Source: an uncultured Clostridia bacterium (lineage in GTDB: Bacteria > Bacillota > Clostridia > TANB77 > CAG-508). Taken from it: a stretch of DNA of 64,000 nucleotides. This document shows, in pieces, positions 1 through 8,613 of the stretch; positions within the stretch are counted from its first letter, which is position 1; each line of letters opens with the position of its first letter. Location: positions 41,531 to 105,530 of the forward strand of contig CAKPFO010000001.1 in NCBI GenBank assembly GCA_934153805.1, in the 5' to 3' direction. The notes beneath the pieces are model-generated. The model was not told the origin of the DNA. It saw only the letters and a list, made by a program, of their open reading frames with translations, and ran no database searches. Both the position numbers and the translations under genes were made by a program.

Positions 1-1642
1 CCTCTATATTTTTTCTTTCCCCTGTTTGACTGTTTATAATTGCCTTTACTACCCTAGGTTTTACATATGTTCCGCCATTTGCTATTGCAGAAACCATACT
101 TACCATTTGTATTGGCGTTACCTCAAATCTTTGCCCAAATGCAATTGTCCCAAGCTCTACTGGTCCTACTTTTTCTTCTTTTAAAAATATAGAACTTGCT
201 TCTCCTGGTAAATCTATTCCTGTTCTTTTTAGAAATCCGAATTTTTCTAAATATTGATAATATTTATGAACTCCTAATTTTTGTCCTAGTCCTATAAAAA
301 CTGGATTACATGAATTCATTAAAGCTTTTCTTAAACTCTCCGAACCATGTGGTCTATAATATCTCCAACATTTCATTCTTACTCCAGCTACTTCTATTCC
401 TCCTGTACAGCAAAATTCTCCTTCCTTATCTACTTCTGCTATTTTTTCTTCTAACGATGCTGATGCAGTTACTAACTTAAATGTAGACCCAGGTTCATAT
501 GTGTCTGATATTGCTTTGTTTCTCCACATTGCTTGTAAATTTTTTGTTTTATCACTTTGTGATAAGTTATCCCATGTTTGCTTTAGTTCTTCAGTATTTG
601 GCGAGTATGGTTCATTTAAATTATAATTTGGATATCCTGCTATAGCTAAAATGTTTCCATTTTGTGGATTCATTATAATAATATTTCCTCCATCAGTACA
701 TTTGTTGTCTATGCATGCTTCTGTTAAATATTTTTCTGCAATTCCTTGTATTGTCGCATCTATTGTAAGTATTAAATCATTTCCATCTATTGCTTCCTCA
801 TAATTTTCTGCAGCATTTTCTATATCTCCACCTACAGCATCTGTTATCTTTTTTATTTTTCCTTGACTTCCTTTTAGTTCGCTATCATATACACTTTCTA
901 TTCCATCTAGCCCTTGATTGTCGCTTCCACAAAATCCAATTATTTGTGATGCTAAATTGTTAAAAGGATAATACCTTTTAGTGTCTTCATCTATGTTTAT
1001 TCCTTTATCTATATTTTCCTGTTGCATCCACTTCCTTAGCTCATCTGCTTTTTCTTTTTCTACTTTTTTTACAATGGTTTCTATAGAACTTCTTTTACTT
1101 ACTTTTTTTAATGTTTTTTCATAATCTAAATTAAATATATCAGAAAGTGCTTTTGCTACTTTTTCTCTATCTTCTTTTTGAATATTTACTGGATTTACAG
1201 TGACCGTTTCTACGTTCGAACTTACTGCTAGCACTGTTTTTTCTGTGGCATCATATATTGTTCCTCTTTTTGGATTTATGCTTCTATCTAAAGTTTGCTG
1301 TACATATGCCATAGATTGCAATTCGCTACCCTGTGCAAATTGTATATATCCTATTCTTACAGTTAATAGTATTAGTAATGTAATTATTACAATAAGTTCA
1401 TATTTTTCTCTTTTTTTTCTTGATATATCCCCTACTGGTTCTACATTTCTAAATTGCTTTTTATTTAGCTTCTTAAAATTTATTGGCTTCTTCTTTTTTA
1501 TCTTTTTTATTTCCTTTTGATTATCCTCTTTTAATATGTTTTTCTTTATTCTATCTTTTAGCTTTTGTTTTTCTGTCCTTTTTATCTTGTTATTTTCTTT
1601 TTGTTTTTTTAATTCTATTATTTTTTTCTTTTTATTACTCAT
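1..1642 (-). CDS. Class B penicillin-binding protein of the dcw cluster (SpoVD/FtsI-like), 3' end outside window
   Basis: Peptidoglycan DD-transpeptidase for septal or spore-cortex wall synthesis, anchored in the membrane and active outside the cell. The reading frame runs off the left edge. It opens with a Lys-rich cytoplasmic tail of about 80 residues, then one transmembrane segment (VIITLLILLTVRIGYIQ), a dimerisation domain with the RGTIYD motif, and a transpeptidase domain with the active-site STFK (in YEPGSTFK) and SCN (in LMNSCNP). The KTG motif and any PASTA domains lie outside the window. I chose ATG 1642; an in-frame ATG at 1654 overlaps the GGAAGG ribosome site. Its position after mraZ-rsmH-ftsL is the usual one for ftsI/pbpB/spoVD. 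It is closely similar to the PBP at 8614-10860. SpoVD and FtsI cannot be told apart from this fragment. Confidence 0.93.
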   Translation of the reverse strand, partial: MSNKKKKIIELKKQKENNKIKRTEKQKLKDRIKKNILKEDNQKEIKKIKKKKPINFKKLNKKQFRNVEPVGDISRKKREKYELIVIITLLILLTVRIGYIQFAQGSELQSMAYVQQTLDRSINPKRGTIYDATEKTVLAVSSNVETVTVNPVNIQKEDREKVAKALSDIFNLDYEKTLKKVSKRSSIETIVKKVEKEKADELRKWMQQENIDKGINIDEDTKRYYPFNNLASQIIGFCGSDNQGLDGIESVYDSELKGSQGKIKKITDAVGGDIENAAENYEEAIDGNDLILTIDATIQGIAEKYLTEACIDNKCTDGGNIIIMNPQNGNILAIAGYPNYNLNEPYSPNTEELKQTWDNLSQSDKTKNLQAMWRNKAISDTYEPGSTFKLVTASASLEEKIAEVDKEGEFCCTGGIEVAGVRMKCWRYYRPHGSESLRKALMNSCNPVFIGLGQKLGVHKYYQYLEKFGFLKRTGIDLPGEASSIFLKEEKVGPVELGTIAFGQRFEVTPIQMVSMVSAIANGGTYVKPRVVKAIINSQTGERKNIE

Positions 1643-1794
1643 TTTTACTACCATTCCTTCCTTGAAACACTATTTTCTTATCTATTTCTAGGTATAAATA
1701 TCTATTGGTATTTTTATGCCTTTTATTAATATTTATATTTTAAGAATATGTAAAAATGTTAATTAAAAGAACTTTTATTTTTTTGCACGTCAAA

Positions 1795-1823
1795 ACACCC
1801 ACGCTACATTGTAGCATGGGTGT
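1795..1823 (-). terminator. Intrinsic terminator of the surface-protein gene
   Basis: A nearly perfect inverted repeat (ACACCCAYGCTACA with its complement) lies 18 bases after the stop of the surface-protein gene and is followed on the minus strand by TTTT. Its G+C-rich stem differs from the A+T-rich terminators elsewhere in the window, so it may have arrived with the gene. Confidence 0.8.
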
Positions 1824-1840
1824 AAACACATTATTCAATT

Positions 1841-4000
1841 TTATTCATCGTCGCGTTTCTTTTTAGCAAAAGGTATAGCATTTAATAAAAGTGCAAAAAA
1901 TCCTGCCATAGTTGCTGCACCTGCTGTTGCTGTCTTTGTCAAATTGTCATCTCCTGTTTTTGGAGTTGTTATTTCCTGTTCAGGAGTAGCAGCTGGTGTT
2001 TCTGGCTGCTCACCTAATGGTACCGGCACTTCTGCAATTATTACAGTTTCAGGCTCTTTTACTGAAACATTTACGGTTTCTGTCGTTGAATTATCATTTG
2101 TCTCTGGTCCTGGTTCAGGATTTGGCTTTGGTTCCGGCTTTGGCTCTGGTATTGGTGTTACTGGCACCACTGTCACCTTTCCTTCTCCATTTACAATAAC
2201 CTTGAAGTCCTGATTTATTTTTGTATAATCTACATCATACAAAATATTGGTTAACTGACTGGTTATTTCTGCCATGTACTCAGGTGGAATCTCTGTTTCT
2301 TCAATATATGTTCCAGAAACTTGATATTCCTCTTTGTACTCGCCTGTCTCCGGATCATCTACCTGATATTTTACAACATACTTTGTGCTTTTCTTTGTAA
2401 CAGTTATTGTGTACACCTTTGTAACTGATGACTCAACTGTTACTTTGCCTTCACTATCCATGTTGAAGCTATCAAGTACAATATCATATCCGCCGAATTT
2501 TCTATCATCCTCCCACCAATGTTCTGCTTCTCCTGGCTTATCTGAACAAGTATTGTAATTGTTGTTCAAGTATCCTGTAGTTGAGAACGGCACCTCTTTT
2601 ATAACTCCGTTATCAGAATATTGCAACGTACCCTGAATGAGAACAAAGGATTTCTTTAAATTCATCCTTTTATCTTTTGACCGAATTTCCCAATAACCTT
2701 GCGGGTCCCGAGTAATATACGCTTCCATTGGAATCTGCTGCATTTTTCCATCAATTTCAGCAAAAACATACACTTTCAGGTCTTTGTTGTCTTTAATGCT
2801 GCATTTTACCTGTGTCGCATTACCATTTTCATCATACACATTTATCTTGGCTGCAGTCTGCAAATCCAAATGCACATATGTGTAATCCTGATCTTTTGCA
2901 TCCTCCTGCATCTTCTGCATCAGCTCTTTTTTCTGCTCTTCTGTCAATTCCTCAAAGTTAATTGAGGTCTTGTAATTTTTAAGAACATCTTCCATTTTTT
3001 CCTCAATGGTAACATTCTCATCAGCAGCTGCCTGCGCATATAATTCTTCTACTTTCTTTTTGAAATCCTCATACGAGGTTGCAGTGATTACAACACTTTC
3101 AATAACCGTATCTGTATCTGTGTCGATAATGTCAACTTTGTCTAAGAATCCGCCTTCAACCTTGTTGTCCTCGATGTACTTATTGGCTTCTTCTTCACTG
3201 TCAAAGTGAATCACATTACCATCATCATCGGTTGCAGTAACTTCTTTTTTCTGATATACCCATCTTCCGTTTACAGGTGTGATAGTATAATCTGCCTTGT
3301 TAAAGCCCTTTGCATATTCTTCTGCTTCCTCACGAGTTTCAAACTCTTTGGTTTCAAACTCTTTGGTCTCTTCTACTGTAGTTCCAGTACCTTCGACCTT
3401 AGAAATCTCGGTTTTTGTTGTCACCTTTTCGGAATCATCAGAAACCTGACTTTCTTCAAGCCTTTTTGCTTCTTCATCTGCCCATTCCTTTGCCTCTTCT
3501 TCTGACTTAAAACCGTCTTTTGATGAGGTTTGGCCTTCTGTGGTTTCACCTTCGACTTCTGTGATGGTTCCATTTACCTTTTCTGCTGCTTTCTCTGCAT
3601 CGCTTTTTGAATCATACTGATCTTTAGCCTTTTCTTCGGTAGACTTATCTACAATATCAACATTGTAATCATATTGTCCACCACCGGCTTCGATCTCTGA
3701 CTTAATCTGCTCCTGCTCTTTCTTTTTTTCTTCCGCTTTCGAAATTGCATCTGCCAAATCTTTAGCATCGACCTCTTCTGTGTACTCATATATTGTGGTT
3801 GTACTGCCATCTTCATTCTTGACTTCAGTAACCTTCATATTCGAGTTTTCACTGCTGATTTCGCTGCTAGTCTCTTCCTGTCCTTCACTAGCTACCTGAG
3901 CATTGCTTTCTTCAGCAAATGCTACCATTGGCATTGTACTAGTTACTAAAACAGATAATGTTGTTACAGTGATAAGTTGCCGAGCTATCTTATTTTTCAT
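1841..4000 (-). CDS. Sortase-anchored surface protein with signal peptide, repeated SPOR-like modules and a TPKTG sorting signal
   Basis: Predicted secreted, wall-anchored protein of 719 residues; no enzymatic domain recognised. The ATG at 4000 has AAGGAGAG seven bases upstream; an upstream in-frame TTG (4018) would overlap this site, so I reject it. A signal peptide (cut near AFA|EE, residue 29) leads into an acidic Lys/Glu-rich region with about five copies of a short module of type F-x-S-x-E-E-A-x-x-Y-A (near residues 129, 164, 221, 266 and 310). A beta-rich region follows (to about 600), then a Pro-Glu-Pro-Lys linker, the sorting motif TPKTG (679-683), a hydrophobic segment and a KKKRDDE tail. 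Base composition (roughly 40% G+C by eye) is clearly higher than in the flanking cell-division genes, which suggests transfer. The sortase at 6621-7373 is the obvious candidate partner (inference). Confidence 0.85.
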   Translation of the reverse strand: MKNKIARQLITVTTLSVLVTSTMPMVAFAEESNAQVASEGQEETSSEISSENSNMKVTEVKNEDGSTTTIYEYTEEVDAKDLADAISKAEEKKKEQEQIKSEIEAGGGQYDYNVDIVDKSTEEKAKDQYDSKSDAEKAAEKVNGTITEVEGETTEGQTSSKDGFKSEEEAKEWADEEAKRLEESQVSDDSEKVTTKTEISKVEGTGTTVEETKEFETKEFETREEAEEYAKGFNKADYTITPVNGRWVYQKKEVTATDDDGNVIHFDSEEEANKYIEDNKVEGGFLDKVDIIDTDTDTVIESVVITATSYEDFKKKVEELYAQAAADENVTIEEKMEDVLKNYKTSINFEELTEEQKKELMQKMQEDAKDQDYTYVHLDLQTAAKINVYDENGNATQVKCSIKDNKDLKVYVFAEIDGKMQQIPMEAYITRDPQGYWEIRSKDKRMNLKKSFVLIQGTLQYSDNGVIKEVPFSTTGYLNNNYNTCSDKPGEAEHWWEDDRKFGGYDIVLDSFNMDSEGKVTVESSVTKVYTITVTKKSTKYVVKYQVDDPETGEYKEEYQVSGTYIEETEIPPEYMAEITSQLTNILYDVDYTKINQDFKVIVNGEGKVTVVPVTPIPEPKPEPKPNPEPGPETNDNSTTETVNVSVKEPETVIIAEVPVPLGEQPETPAATPEQEITTPKTGDDNLTKTATAGAATMAGFFALLLNAIPFAKKKRDDE

Positions 4001-4033
4001 ACGCTCTCTCCTTTTCAATGTGCTTGGTTAAAC

Positions 4034-4048
4034 ACTTCTACTAGAAGT
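4034..4048 (-). promoter_or_regulatory. Inverted repeat upstream of the surface-protein gene
   Basis: Seven-base arms ACTTCTA / TAGAAGT around one central base, 34 bases upstream of the ATG at 4000. It could be an operator or a leader hairpin. No promoter boxes were assigned with confidence. Confidence 0.35.
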
Positions 4049-4159
4049 ATTTAGTTTATTATTTTTAGTTGCATGAAATATGTTAACATCTTTACCATTT
4101 TTTGTCAATAGCATTTTTAAAAAAATATATAATCCTTTTCAATTGCTAATTCCACCCAT

Positions 4160-4208
4160 AAAAAACTACTATATAAATGATTGTTTCATTTCTATATAGT
4201 AGTTTTTA
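4160..4208 (-). terminator. Intrinsic terminator after ftsL
   Basis: Long hairpin with arms AAAAACTACTATATA and its complement, extended by AAATGA/TCATTT, then a T-run on the minus strand. It overlaps the ftsL stop codon. It would stop transcription between ftsL and the genes that normally follow it, so the downstream surface protein and PBP probably have their own promoters. Confidence 0.8.
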
Positions 4209-4727
4209 TTTTATGCTCTCTGTTAGTCCTTTTATAATTTTTTGCCAAATATTTAAGTTTTCGTCTATAACAACTTCTTCTGCTGCTGATTCTATATAAT
4301 CTTTTTTTGGTAAATTTATATATATTTTTTGGCTATTATCTAATTTTTGCATTCCTAATTTTTCTTTTGCTTGTTGCTCTACATTGTTTAAATTTAAGCT
4401 GCTCTCTATATTTACTTTTAACTGCTCGTTTTCCTTTTGAACTGCAGCCACATCTTCTTTTAATTTTTCCTTTTGATTAAATCTTTCTGTTATTAGTGAA
4501 TTTCTATAGCTTATCGTAAATAATATAGCAAATCCAGCAGCTATATATAATGCTACTTTTATTTTTGGTTTAAGCGCATGCTTCACACTTTTTTTATTGT
4601 TTGTAGTAGCTTTCTTTTTAGTTGTAGTTTTCTTATTTTTATATGGATTTTCTATTGGTCTATATTCTGGTTCTAATTTTCTTGGGCTCGTTTCATATTG
4701 ATATCCATAGTATCTTTGATATGCCAT
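4206..4727 (-). CDS. ftsL: Cell division protein FtsL/DivIC-like
   Basis: Small bitopic septum protein, 173 residues, part of the FtsQLB divisome subcomplex. A basic cytoplasmic N-terminus rich in Lys and Thr is followed by one membrane span (about residues 57-73, VALYIAAGFAILF), a coiled coil (about 84-112) and the conserved ending NVEQQAKEKLGM typical of FtsL/DivIC proteins. The ATG at 4727 lies 19 bases after the rsmH stop and follows an AGGTG site. The position directly after rsmH supports FtsL rather than DivIC. A terminator overlaps its stop codon. Confidence 0.88.
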   Translation of the reverse strand: MAYQRYYGYQYETSPRKLEPEYRPIENPYKNKKTTTKKKATTNNKKSVKHALKPKIKVALYIAAGFAILFTISYRNSLITERFNQKEKLKEDVAAVQKENEQLKVNIESSLNLNNVEQQAKEKLGMQKLDNSQKIYINLPKKDYIESAAEEVVIDENLNIWQKIIKGLTESIK

Positions 4728-4746
4728 AGATTTTCACCTCTTTTCT

Positions 4747-5685
4747 TTAGCTAATTTTTTTCTCAAATATCCTCAATTTTGCACTTTTGGATCTAGAGTT
4801 TTTTTCCTGCTCTTCTTTAGTTGCTATTATTGGTTTTTTATTTATTATTTTTCCTTCAGATTTACATCCACATACACAATATGGTAAATCTTTAGGACAT
4901 GTGCACTTTCCTTCTGCTTCTTGGAAAGCTTTTTTTACTGCTCTATCTTCTAATGAATGGAATGTTATAATACATAATCTTCCGCCATCTTTTAACATTT
5001 CTATCGATTGTTTTACTGTGTTATATAATGGTTTTATTTCATCATTTACCTCTATCCTTATAGCTTGAAATGTCCTTTTGGCAGGATGTCCATCGTTTTG
5101 TTTTGACAATGGTATAGATTTTTTTATAATATCTACCAATTCAAATGTTGTTTCTATATTTTTATTTTTTCTTTGTTTTACTATGTTACTAGCTATATTT
5201 CTAGCAAATCTTTCTTCTCCGTATTCATATATTATATTAGCTAGTTCTTCTTCTGTATAATTATTAACTACATATTCCGCCGTAAGTTCTTGACTTTTGT
5301 CCATTCTCATGTCTAACCTAGCATCTCCTATATAGCTAAACCCTCTTGACCTTTCGTCTAATTGATATGAAGATACTCCTAAGTCTAATAAAATACCGTC
5401 TACTGCGTATATTCCTATATTTTCTAGTAAATTTTTTATATCATCATGATTTCCATGAACGTATTTTACATTAGAATAATCCTTTAATTTTTCTTCTGCT
5501 GCTTTTAGTGCTTCTTCATCTCTATCTATTCCTATCAGAATTCCCTCTTTTGTGGATAATCTTTTTATTATTTCTTTACTATGTCCTGCTCCTCCAAGAG
5601 TCCCATCTACATATATTCCATCTGGTTTTATATTTAGTCCTTCTATGCATTCTTCTAGTAGAACTGGTTTATGTATAAATTCCAT
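4747..5685 (-). CDS. rsmH: 16S rRNA (cytosine(1402)-N(4))-methyltransferase RsmH
   Basis: SAM-dependent enzyme that methylates N4 of C1402 in the 16S rRNA decoding centre. The protein is about 312 residues, the family's usual length. It begins [12 protein letters not shown], with the SAM-binding [10 protein letters not shown] near residue 30, [12 protein letters not shown] near 100, the Cys cluster [14 protein letters not shown] near 270 and a Lys/Ser-rich end. I prefer ATG 5685, eight bases after GGGTG, over a TTG at 5697. It lies between mraZ and ftsL as in most Bacillota; the gap to mraZ is unusually long and filled with repeats. Confidence 0.97.
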   Translation of the reverse strand: MEFIHKPVLLEECIEGLNIKPDGIYVDGTLGGAGHSKEIIKRLSTKEGILIGIDRDEEALKAAEEKLKDYSNVKYVHGNHDDIKNLLENIGIYAVDGILLDLGVSSYQLDERSRGFSYIGDARLDMRMDKSQELTAEYVVNNYTEEELANIIYEYGEERFARNIASNIVKQRKNKNIETTFELVDIIKKSIPLSKQNDGHPAKRTFQAIRIEVNDEIKPLYNTVKQSIEMLKDGGRLCIITFHSLEDRAVKKAFQEAEGKCTCPKDLPYCVCGCKSEGKIINKKPIIATKEEQEKNSRSKSAKLRIFEKKIS

Positions 5686-5728
5686 TTTAACACCCAACTT
5701 TTAAGTTTAACTTTTAAATAGCATAATC

Positions 5729-5751
5729 AGTTGGTATTTGAAATACCAACT
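5729..5751 (-). promoter_or_regulatory. Perfect hairpin in the rsmH leader
   Basis: Arms AGTTGGTATTT / AAATACCAACT around one base, about 45 bases upstream of the rsmH start. It has no T-run on the minus strand, so it is not a standard terminator there. It may be a leader structure or an operator. Confidence 0.4.
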
Positions 5752-5858
5752 GTCATGCCTCTTTTTTCATTATTCTTTTGTTTCTTTTTTGGTTTTCATT
5801 AGTTAAACTTTTTCTTTTGTTAACTATTGTTCATTAATCATTCGTTATTTTTTTATTT

Positions 5859-6021
5859 ATCTTTTGCATTTACTTTATCTTTTGAAATTAATTTATATCT
5901 TTGGTAGATTAAAATTAATCTTTTGTAACATTGATGGTCTAAATTAAGACTTTATCTTTTGTATTTTTCATTTTAATCTTTTGTATCTATATTTTTATCT
6001 TTTGTACTTTTTCATCTTCTG
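5859..6021 (-). repeat. Array of about eight CAAAAGAT repeats with roughly 20-bp phasing between mraZ and rsmH
   Basis: On the plus strand the motif ATCTTTTG begins at 5859, 5877, 5918, 5954, 5976 and 5997, with one-mismatch copies at 5897 and 6014. Steps are 18, 20, 21, 36, 22, 21 and 17 bases, close to two helical turns. Two further TTCTTTTG copies lie at 5773 and 5812. The rest of the 360-base gap is plain A+T-rich sequence with no gene seen. The array is either a decayed minisatellite or a phased set of binding sites. Confidence 0.7.
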
Positions 6022-6059
6022 TGTATTTATTTTCTAGGAATATTCCTGAAAAAACTTTT

Positions 6060-6485
6060 TTATATACCAAGCATTGTCATGTTCTGTGCAATTTCATCTG
6101 CCGATATATTTTCATCACATTTTGCCCAGGTATCCTTGTCCCAAATTTCTAGTCTAGTTCCTACTCCAATTATTACTGCTTCTTTTTCTAGATTTGCTGC
6201 TATTCTTAAATTGTTTGGAATTAAAAATCTTCCTTGCTTGTCTATCTCACATTCTGTTGCTCCTGATAAGAAAAATCTTACAAAATTTCTTGCATTCTTA
6301 TCAGAAAGTGGAAGTGCCTTTAACTTAGATTCAAAATTCAACCACTCATTTTGTGAAAACGCAAATAAACATCCATCTAAACCTTTTGTTACGATGAACT
6401 TTTCTCCCATGTCCACTCTTAACTTTGCTGGCATTATTAATCTACCTTTTACATCTAGAGAATGCTCGTATTCACCAATTAGCAA
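6060..6485 (-). CDS. mraZ: Transcriptional regulator MraZ
   Basis: DNA-binding AbrB-fold regulator of the dcw cluster, 141 residues. It has the two conserved halves: [16 protein letters not shown] near the start and [13 protein letters not shown] in the middle. The start is a TTG at 6485 (MLIGEYEH), eight bases after AGAGGTG; this gives the canonical MraZ N-terminus, whereas the upstream in-frame GTG at 6506 would add seven residues and precede the ribosome site. Three direct AAGTGG repeats lie just upstream and are probably its own operator. It is the first gene of the cluster, preceded by a promoter and the sortase terminator. Confidence 0.97.
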   Translation of the reverse strand: MLIGEYEHSLDVKGRLIMPAKLRVDMGEKFIVTKGLDGCLFAFSQNEWLNFESKLKALPLSDKNARNFVRFFLSGATECEIDKQGRFLIPNNLRIAANLEKEAVIIGVGTRLEIWDKDTWAKCDENISADEIAQNMTMLGI

Positions 6486-6510
6486 TTGTATTTCACCTCT
6501 TTTCACAATT

Positions 6511-6540
6511 TACCACTTTGTACCACTTCGCTCCACTTTT
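6511..6540 (-). promoter_or_regulatory. MraZ-binding boxes: three direct repeats with 10-bp period
   Basis: On the minus strand the leader reads AAAGTGGAGC, GAAGTGGTAC, AAAGTGGTAA in immediate succession. The core AAGTGG recurs exactly every 10 bases, which matches the AAAGTG-type MraZ boxes described for Mollicutes and the direct-repeat arrangement known in E. coli. The array lies between the -10 box and the ribosome site of mraZ, so it should mediate autoregulation of the cluster. Confidence 0.85.
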
Positions 6541-6545
6541 ATTAA

Positions 6546-6574
6546 ATTCTAATATAAGAATCTAAAAAAATCAA
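6546..6574 (-). promoter_or_regulatory. Sigma-A-type promoter of mraZ
   Basis: On the minus strand, TTGATT (6569-6574), a 17-base spacer and TAGAAT (6546-6551), directly upstream of the MraZ boxes. It sits between the sortase terminator and mraZ. Confidence 0.6.
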
Positions 6575-6590
6575 GTATTTTCGCAAAAAA

Positions 6591-6625
6591 AATAAAGAAA
6601 AGTAAAAATTTTACTTTTCTTTATT
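6591..6625 (-). terminator. Intrinsic terminator of the sortase gene
   Basis: A 17-base perfect inverted repeat (AATAAAGAAAAGTAAAA and complement) followed by eight T on the minus strand. It overlaps the sortase stop codon. Confidence 0.85.
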
Positions 6626-7373
6626 TTATCTCTCTTGCTTTTACTGCTAATCTTTGTTGTCCATAGTTCTTACAAGTTATTAATGTTAGCTCTCTTTTAC
6701 CACCTGTCAACTGGCTTGTACACTGCGTGTCTGTAGGTTCTACTACATATCTATCATAAACTTCATACTGTACTGTTTGCCCTGTACTTACATTTGTAAG
6801 TTCTACTATATCACCATTTGCTATAGCTGGTAAATTCCCAAACATTTTTCCACTTTTATAATTATGTCCTACTATACAGTAATTTCCAACCTCATTTGGT
6901 TTAGGTCCCCAATATTTATTAAGTGATACTTTTAATAGTTCTTCTGACCATTCAGAAATAACTGGATAATTAATTCCTAATCTTGGAATATTCAAAATTG
7001 CTTCTACACTGTATTCTATTCCACTATTGGTTGTATATTTAACTGTATCTTCTTGTGTTTGATTTGAATTTATAATTTGTTGATCATCATTTTCATTATC
7101 ATCTATAGCTACTATTATTACTCCATCATATTCTTTTATTGTATTATCTTGTCCTACTGTAGCTTCTGCACTTTTTGATATGTTTATTCCTTCTAATATT
7201 TCTTTTGAAACTTCTTCACTTTTTGACCTATCATATTCGGCATATATGTAATAAGAAAATAATAGGCATACTAATAAAACAGATAAAAAAAATTGTATTT
7301 TATACATTTTCTTTTTTCTACGTAATTCTGGTGTTATATATAATTTTTGTGTTACTAGAATTTGATTCATCAT
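6621..7373 (-). CDS. Sortase family cysteine transpeptidase (TLITC type)
   Basis: Membrane enzyme that cleaves sorting signals of secreted proteins and attaches them to the cell wall; 250 residues. It has a cytoplasmic N-terminus with RRKKK, one membrane span (about residues 26-44) and a sortase domain from IPRLGINYPVI onward. The catalytic His is in GHNYKSGKMFG, Cys in TLITC and Arg in the final QRLAVKAR. Class is uncertain; the TLITC motif and short C-terminus resemble class D/E. AGGAGG precedes ATG 7373 and ATG 7370; the second has the better spacing. It lies just upstream of mraZ and is the only sortase in the window, so it probably processes the surface protein at 1841-4000 (inference). 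Confidence 0.93.
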   Translation of the reverse strand: MMNQILVTQKLYITPELRRKKKMYKIQFFLSVLLVCLLFSYYIYAEYDRSKSEEVSKEILEGINISKSAEATVGQDNTIKEYDGVIIVAIDDNENDDQQIINSNQTQEDTVKYTTNSGIEYSVEAILNIPRLGINYPVISEWSEELLKVSLNKYWGPKPNEVGNYCIVGHNYKSGKMFGNLPAIANGDIVELTNVSTGQTVQYEVYDRYVVEPTDTQCTSQLTGGKRELTLITCKNYGQQRLAVKAREIK

Positions 7374-7480
7374 ATCCTCCTATTAATTTTTCCTAATTAT
7401 ATTATAACATATATTTTTACAAATTTACAATATATAGGCACTTTTTGTAATATAAATTTAATATTTCTTTTGTTTACTTT

Positions 7481-8338
7481 CTACTGTAGCTCTTTTGCTA
7501 TATTAGCAAAATCTTGCATTGTTAGGTTTTCTCCACGTACATTTTCAGGTAAACCTATTTTATTTAAAACTTGTCTAAATTTATCTTTGTCCATTAAATT
7601 GCCATTTGATATGCCATTTATTAATGTTTTTCTTCTTTGCATAAATGATAATTTTATCAACTTAAAAAATAATTCCTTATCTTCTACTTCTATTGGTGGC
7701 TTATTTCTTAATGTTAATTTTATCACTTCAGATTCTACTTCTGGTTCAGGTATAAAACTTGTATTTGGAACAGTAACTACTTCTTGTGCCTCACAATAAT
7801 AGTTTACTGAGTATGTTATTGCTCCTGAGTCTTTGCTTTTTCCCGGATTAGCTGTTAATCTTTTAGCAACCTCTTTTTGTACCATTACTGTAATCGTTTT
7901 TATATCTAATTTATCTTCTAATAACTTCATAATTATTGGTGTGGTTATATAGTATGGTAAGTTTGCTACCACTTTTACGTTTTTTATGTTTTGTGTATTT
8001 TTTTCTCTTTCTATAATTTCATTTAAATTTACTTTTAATATATCTTCATTAATAACCTCAAAATTATTATACAATTTAAATCTTTCATTCAATATTTGCA
8101 ACATTCTTTTGTCTAACTCTACTGCAATTACTTTTTTTGCTTTATCTAGCATTTCTTTTGTTAATGTTCCTAGCCCCGGTCCTATTTCTATTATTAAATC
8201 TTCTTTATCAATTTCGGCAGAATTTACTATTTTTTCTACAACGTTATCATCTATTAAAAAATTTTGTCCCAAGCTTTTGCTTGCTGCAATATTATACTTT
8301 TTTAATATAAACATTGTTTCTTTATATATATTTTCCAT
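7481..8338 (-). CDS. rsmA: 16S rRNA (adenine(1518)-N(6)/adenine(1519)-N(6))-dimethyltransferase RsmA
   Basis: Dimethylates A1518 and A1519 in the 3' helix of 16S rRNA (KsgA). The 285-residue protein has SLGQNFLID near residue 22, the SAM-binding motif IEIGPGLGTLT, the catalytic NLPYYITTP, and the conserved SFMQRRKTL in the C-terminal domain. I chose ATG 8338 (MENIYKE), seven bases after GAGG; upstream in-frame starts lack a ribosome site. It is a monocistronic gene divergent from the PBP gene at 8614. Confidence 0.97.
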   Translation of the reverse strand: MENIYKETMFILKKYNIAASKSLGQNFLIDDNVVEKIVNSAEIDKEDLIIEIGPGLGTLTKEMLDKAKKVIAVELDKRMLQILNERFKLYNNFEVINEDILKVNLNEIIEREKNTQNIKNVKVVANLPYYITTPIIMKLLEDKLDIKTITVMVQKEVAKRLTANPGKSKDSGAITYSVNYYCEAQEVVTVPNTSFIPEPEVESEVIKLTLRNKPPIEVEDKELFFKLIKLSFMQRRKTLINGISNGNLMDKDKFRQVLNKIGLPENVRGENLTMQDFANIAKELQ

Positions 8339-8613
8339 GTTTTTTCCTCGCATAATGAACATATAACATTATACGAACTCCTTTCTTTTTATATCAAAAG
8401 TCTAATTATTATTGTTTAATTTCTTATTATATTATTATATAACTTTTATTGCCCTTTGTCTATTGATTTTTGCTTATGTTTAATATAAAATGTTACTAGA
8501 TAATTTATTTTCAATACGTCGTCTAAAAAAATATTATAAAAGTATAGACAATATCAAATAAAATTATCTAATTTTGCAAATGATTAATTTCTGTGAAAGG
8601 AACTGTAATAATT

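Noticed and set aside
1200..1665. Plus-strand open frames of 60-106 codons opposite the PBP gene
   Set aside because: Hydrophobic, Phe/Ser-rich translations that are antisense shadows of a long, motif-bearing minus-strand gene; no ribosome sites.
1841..4000. A canonical LPXTG anchor
   Set aside because: The sorting motif reads TPKTG, not LPXTG; I report it as sortase-type with this difference.
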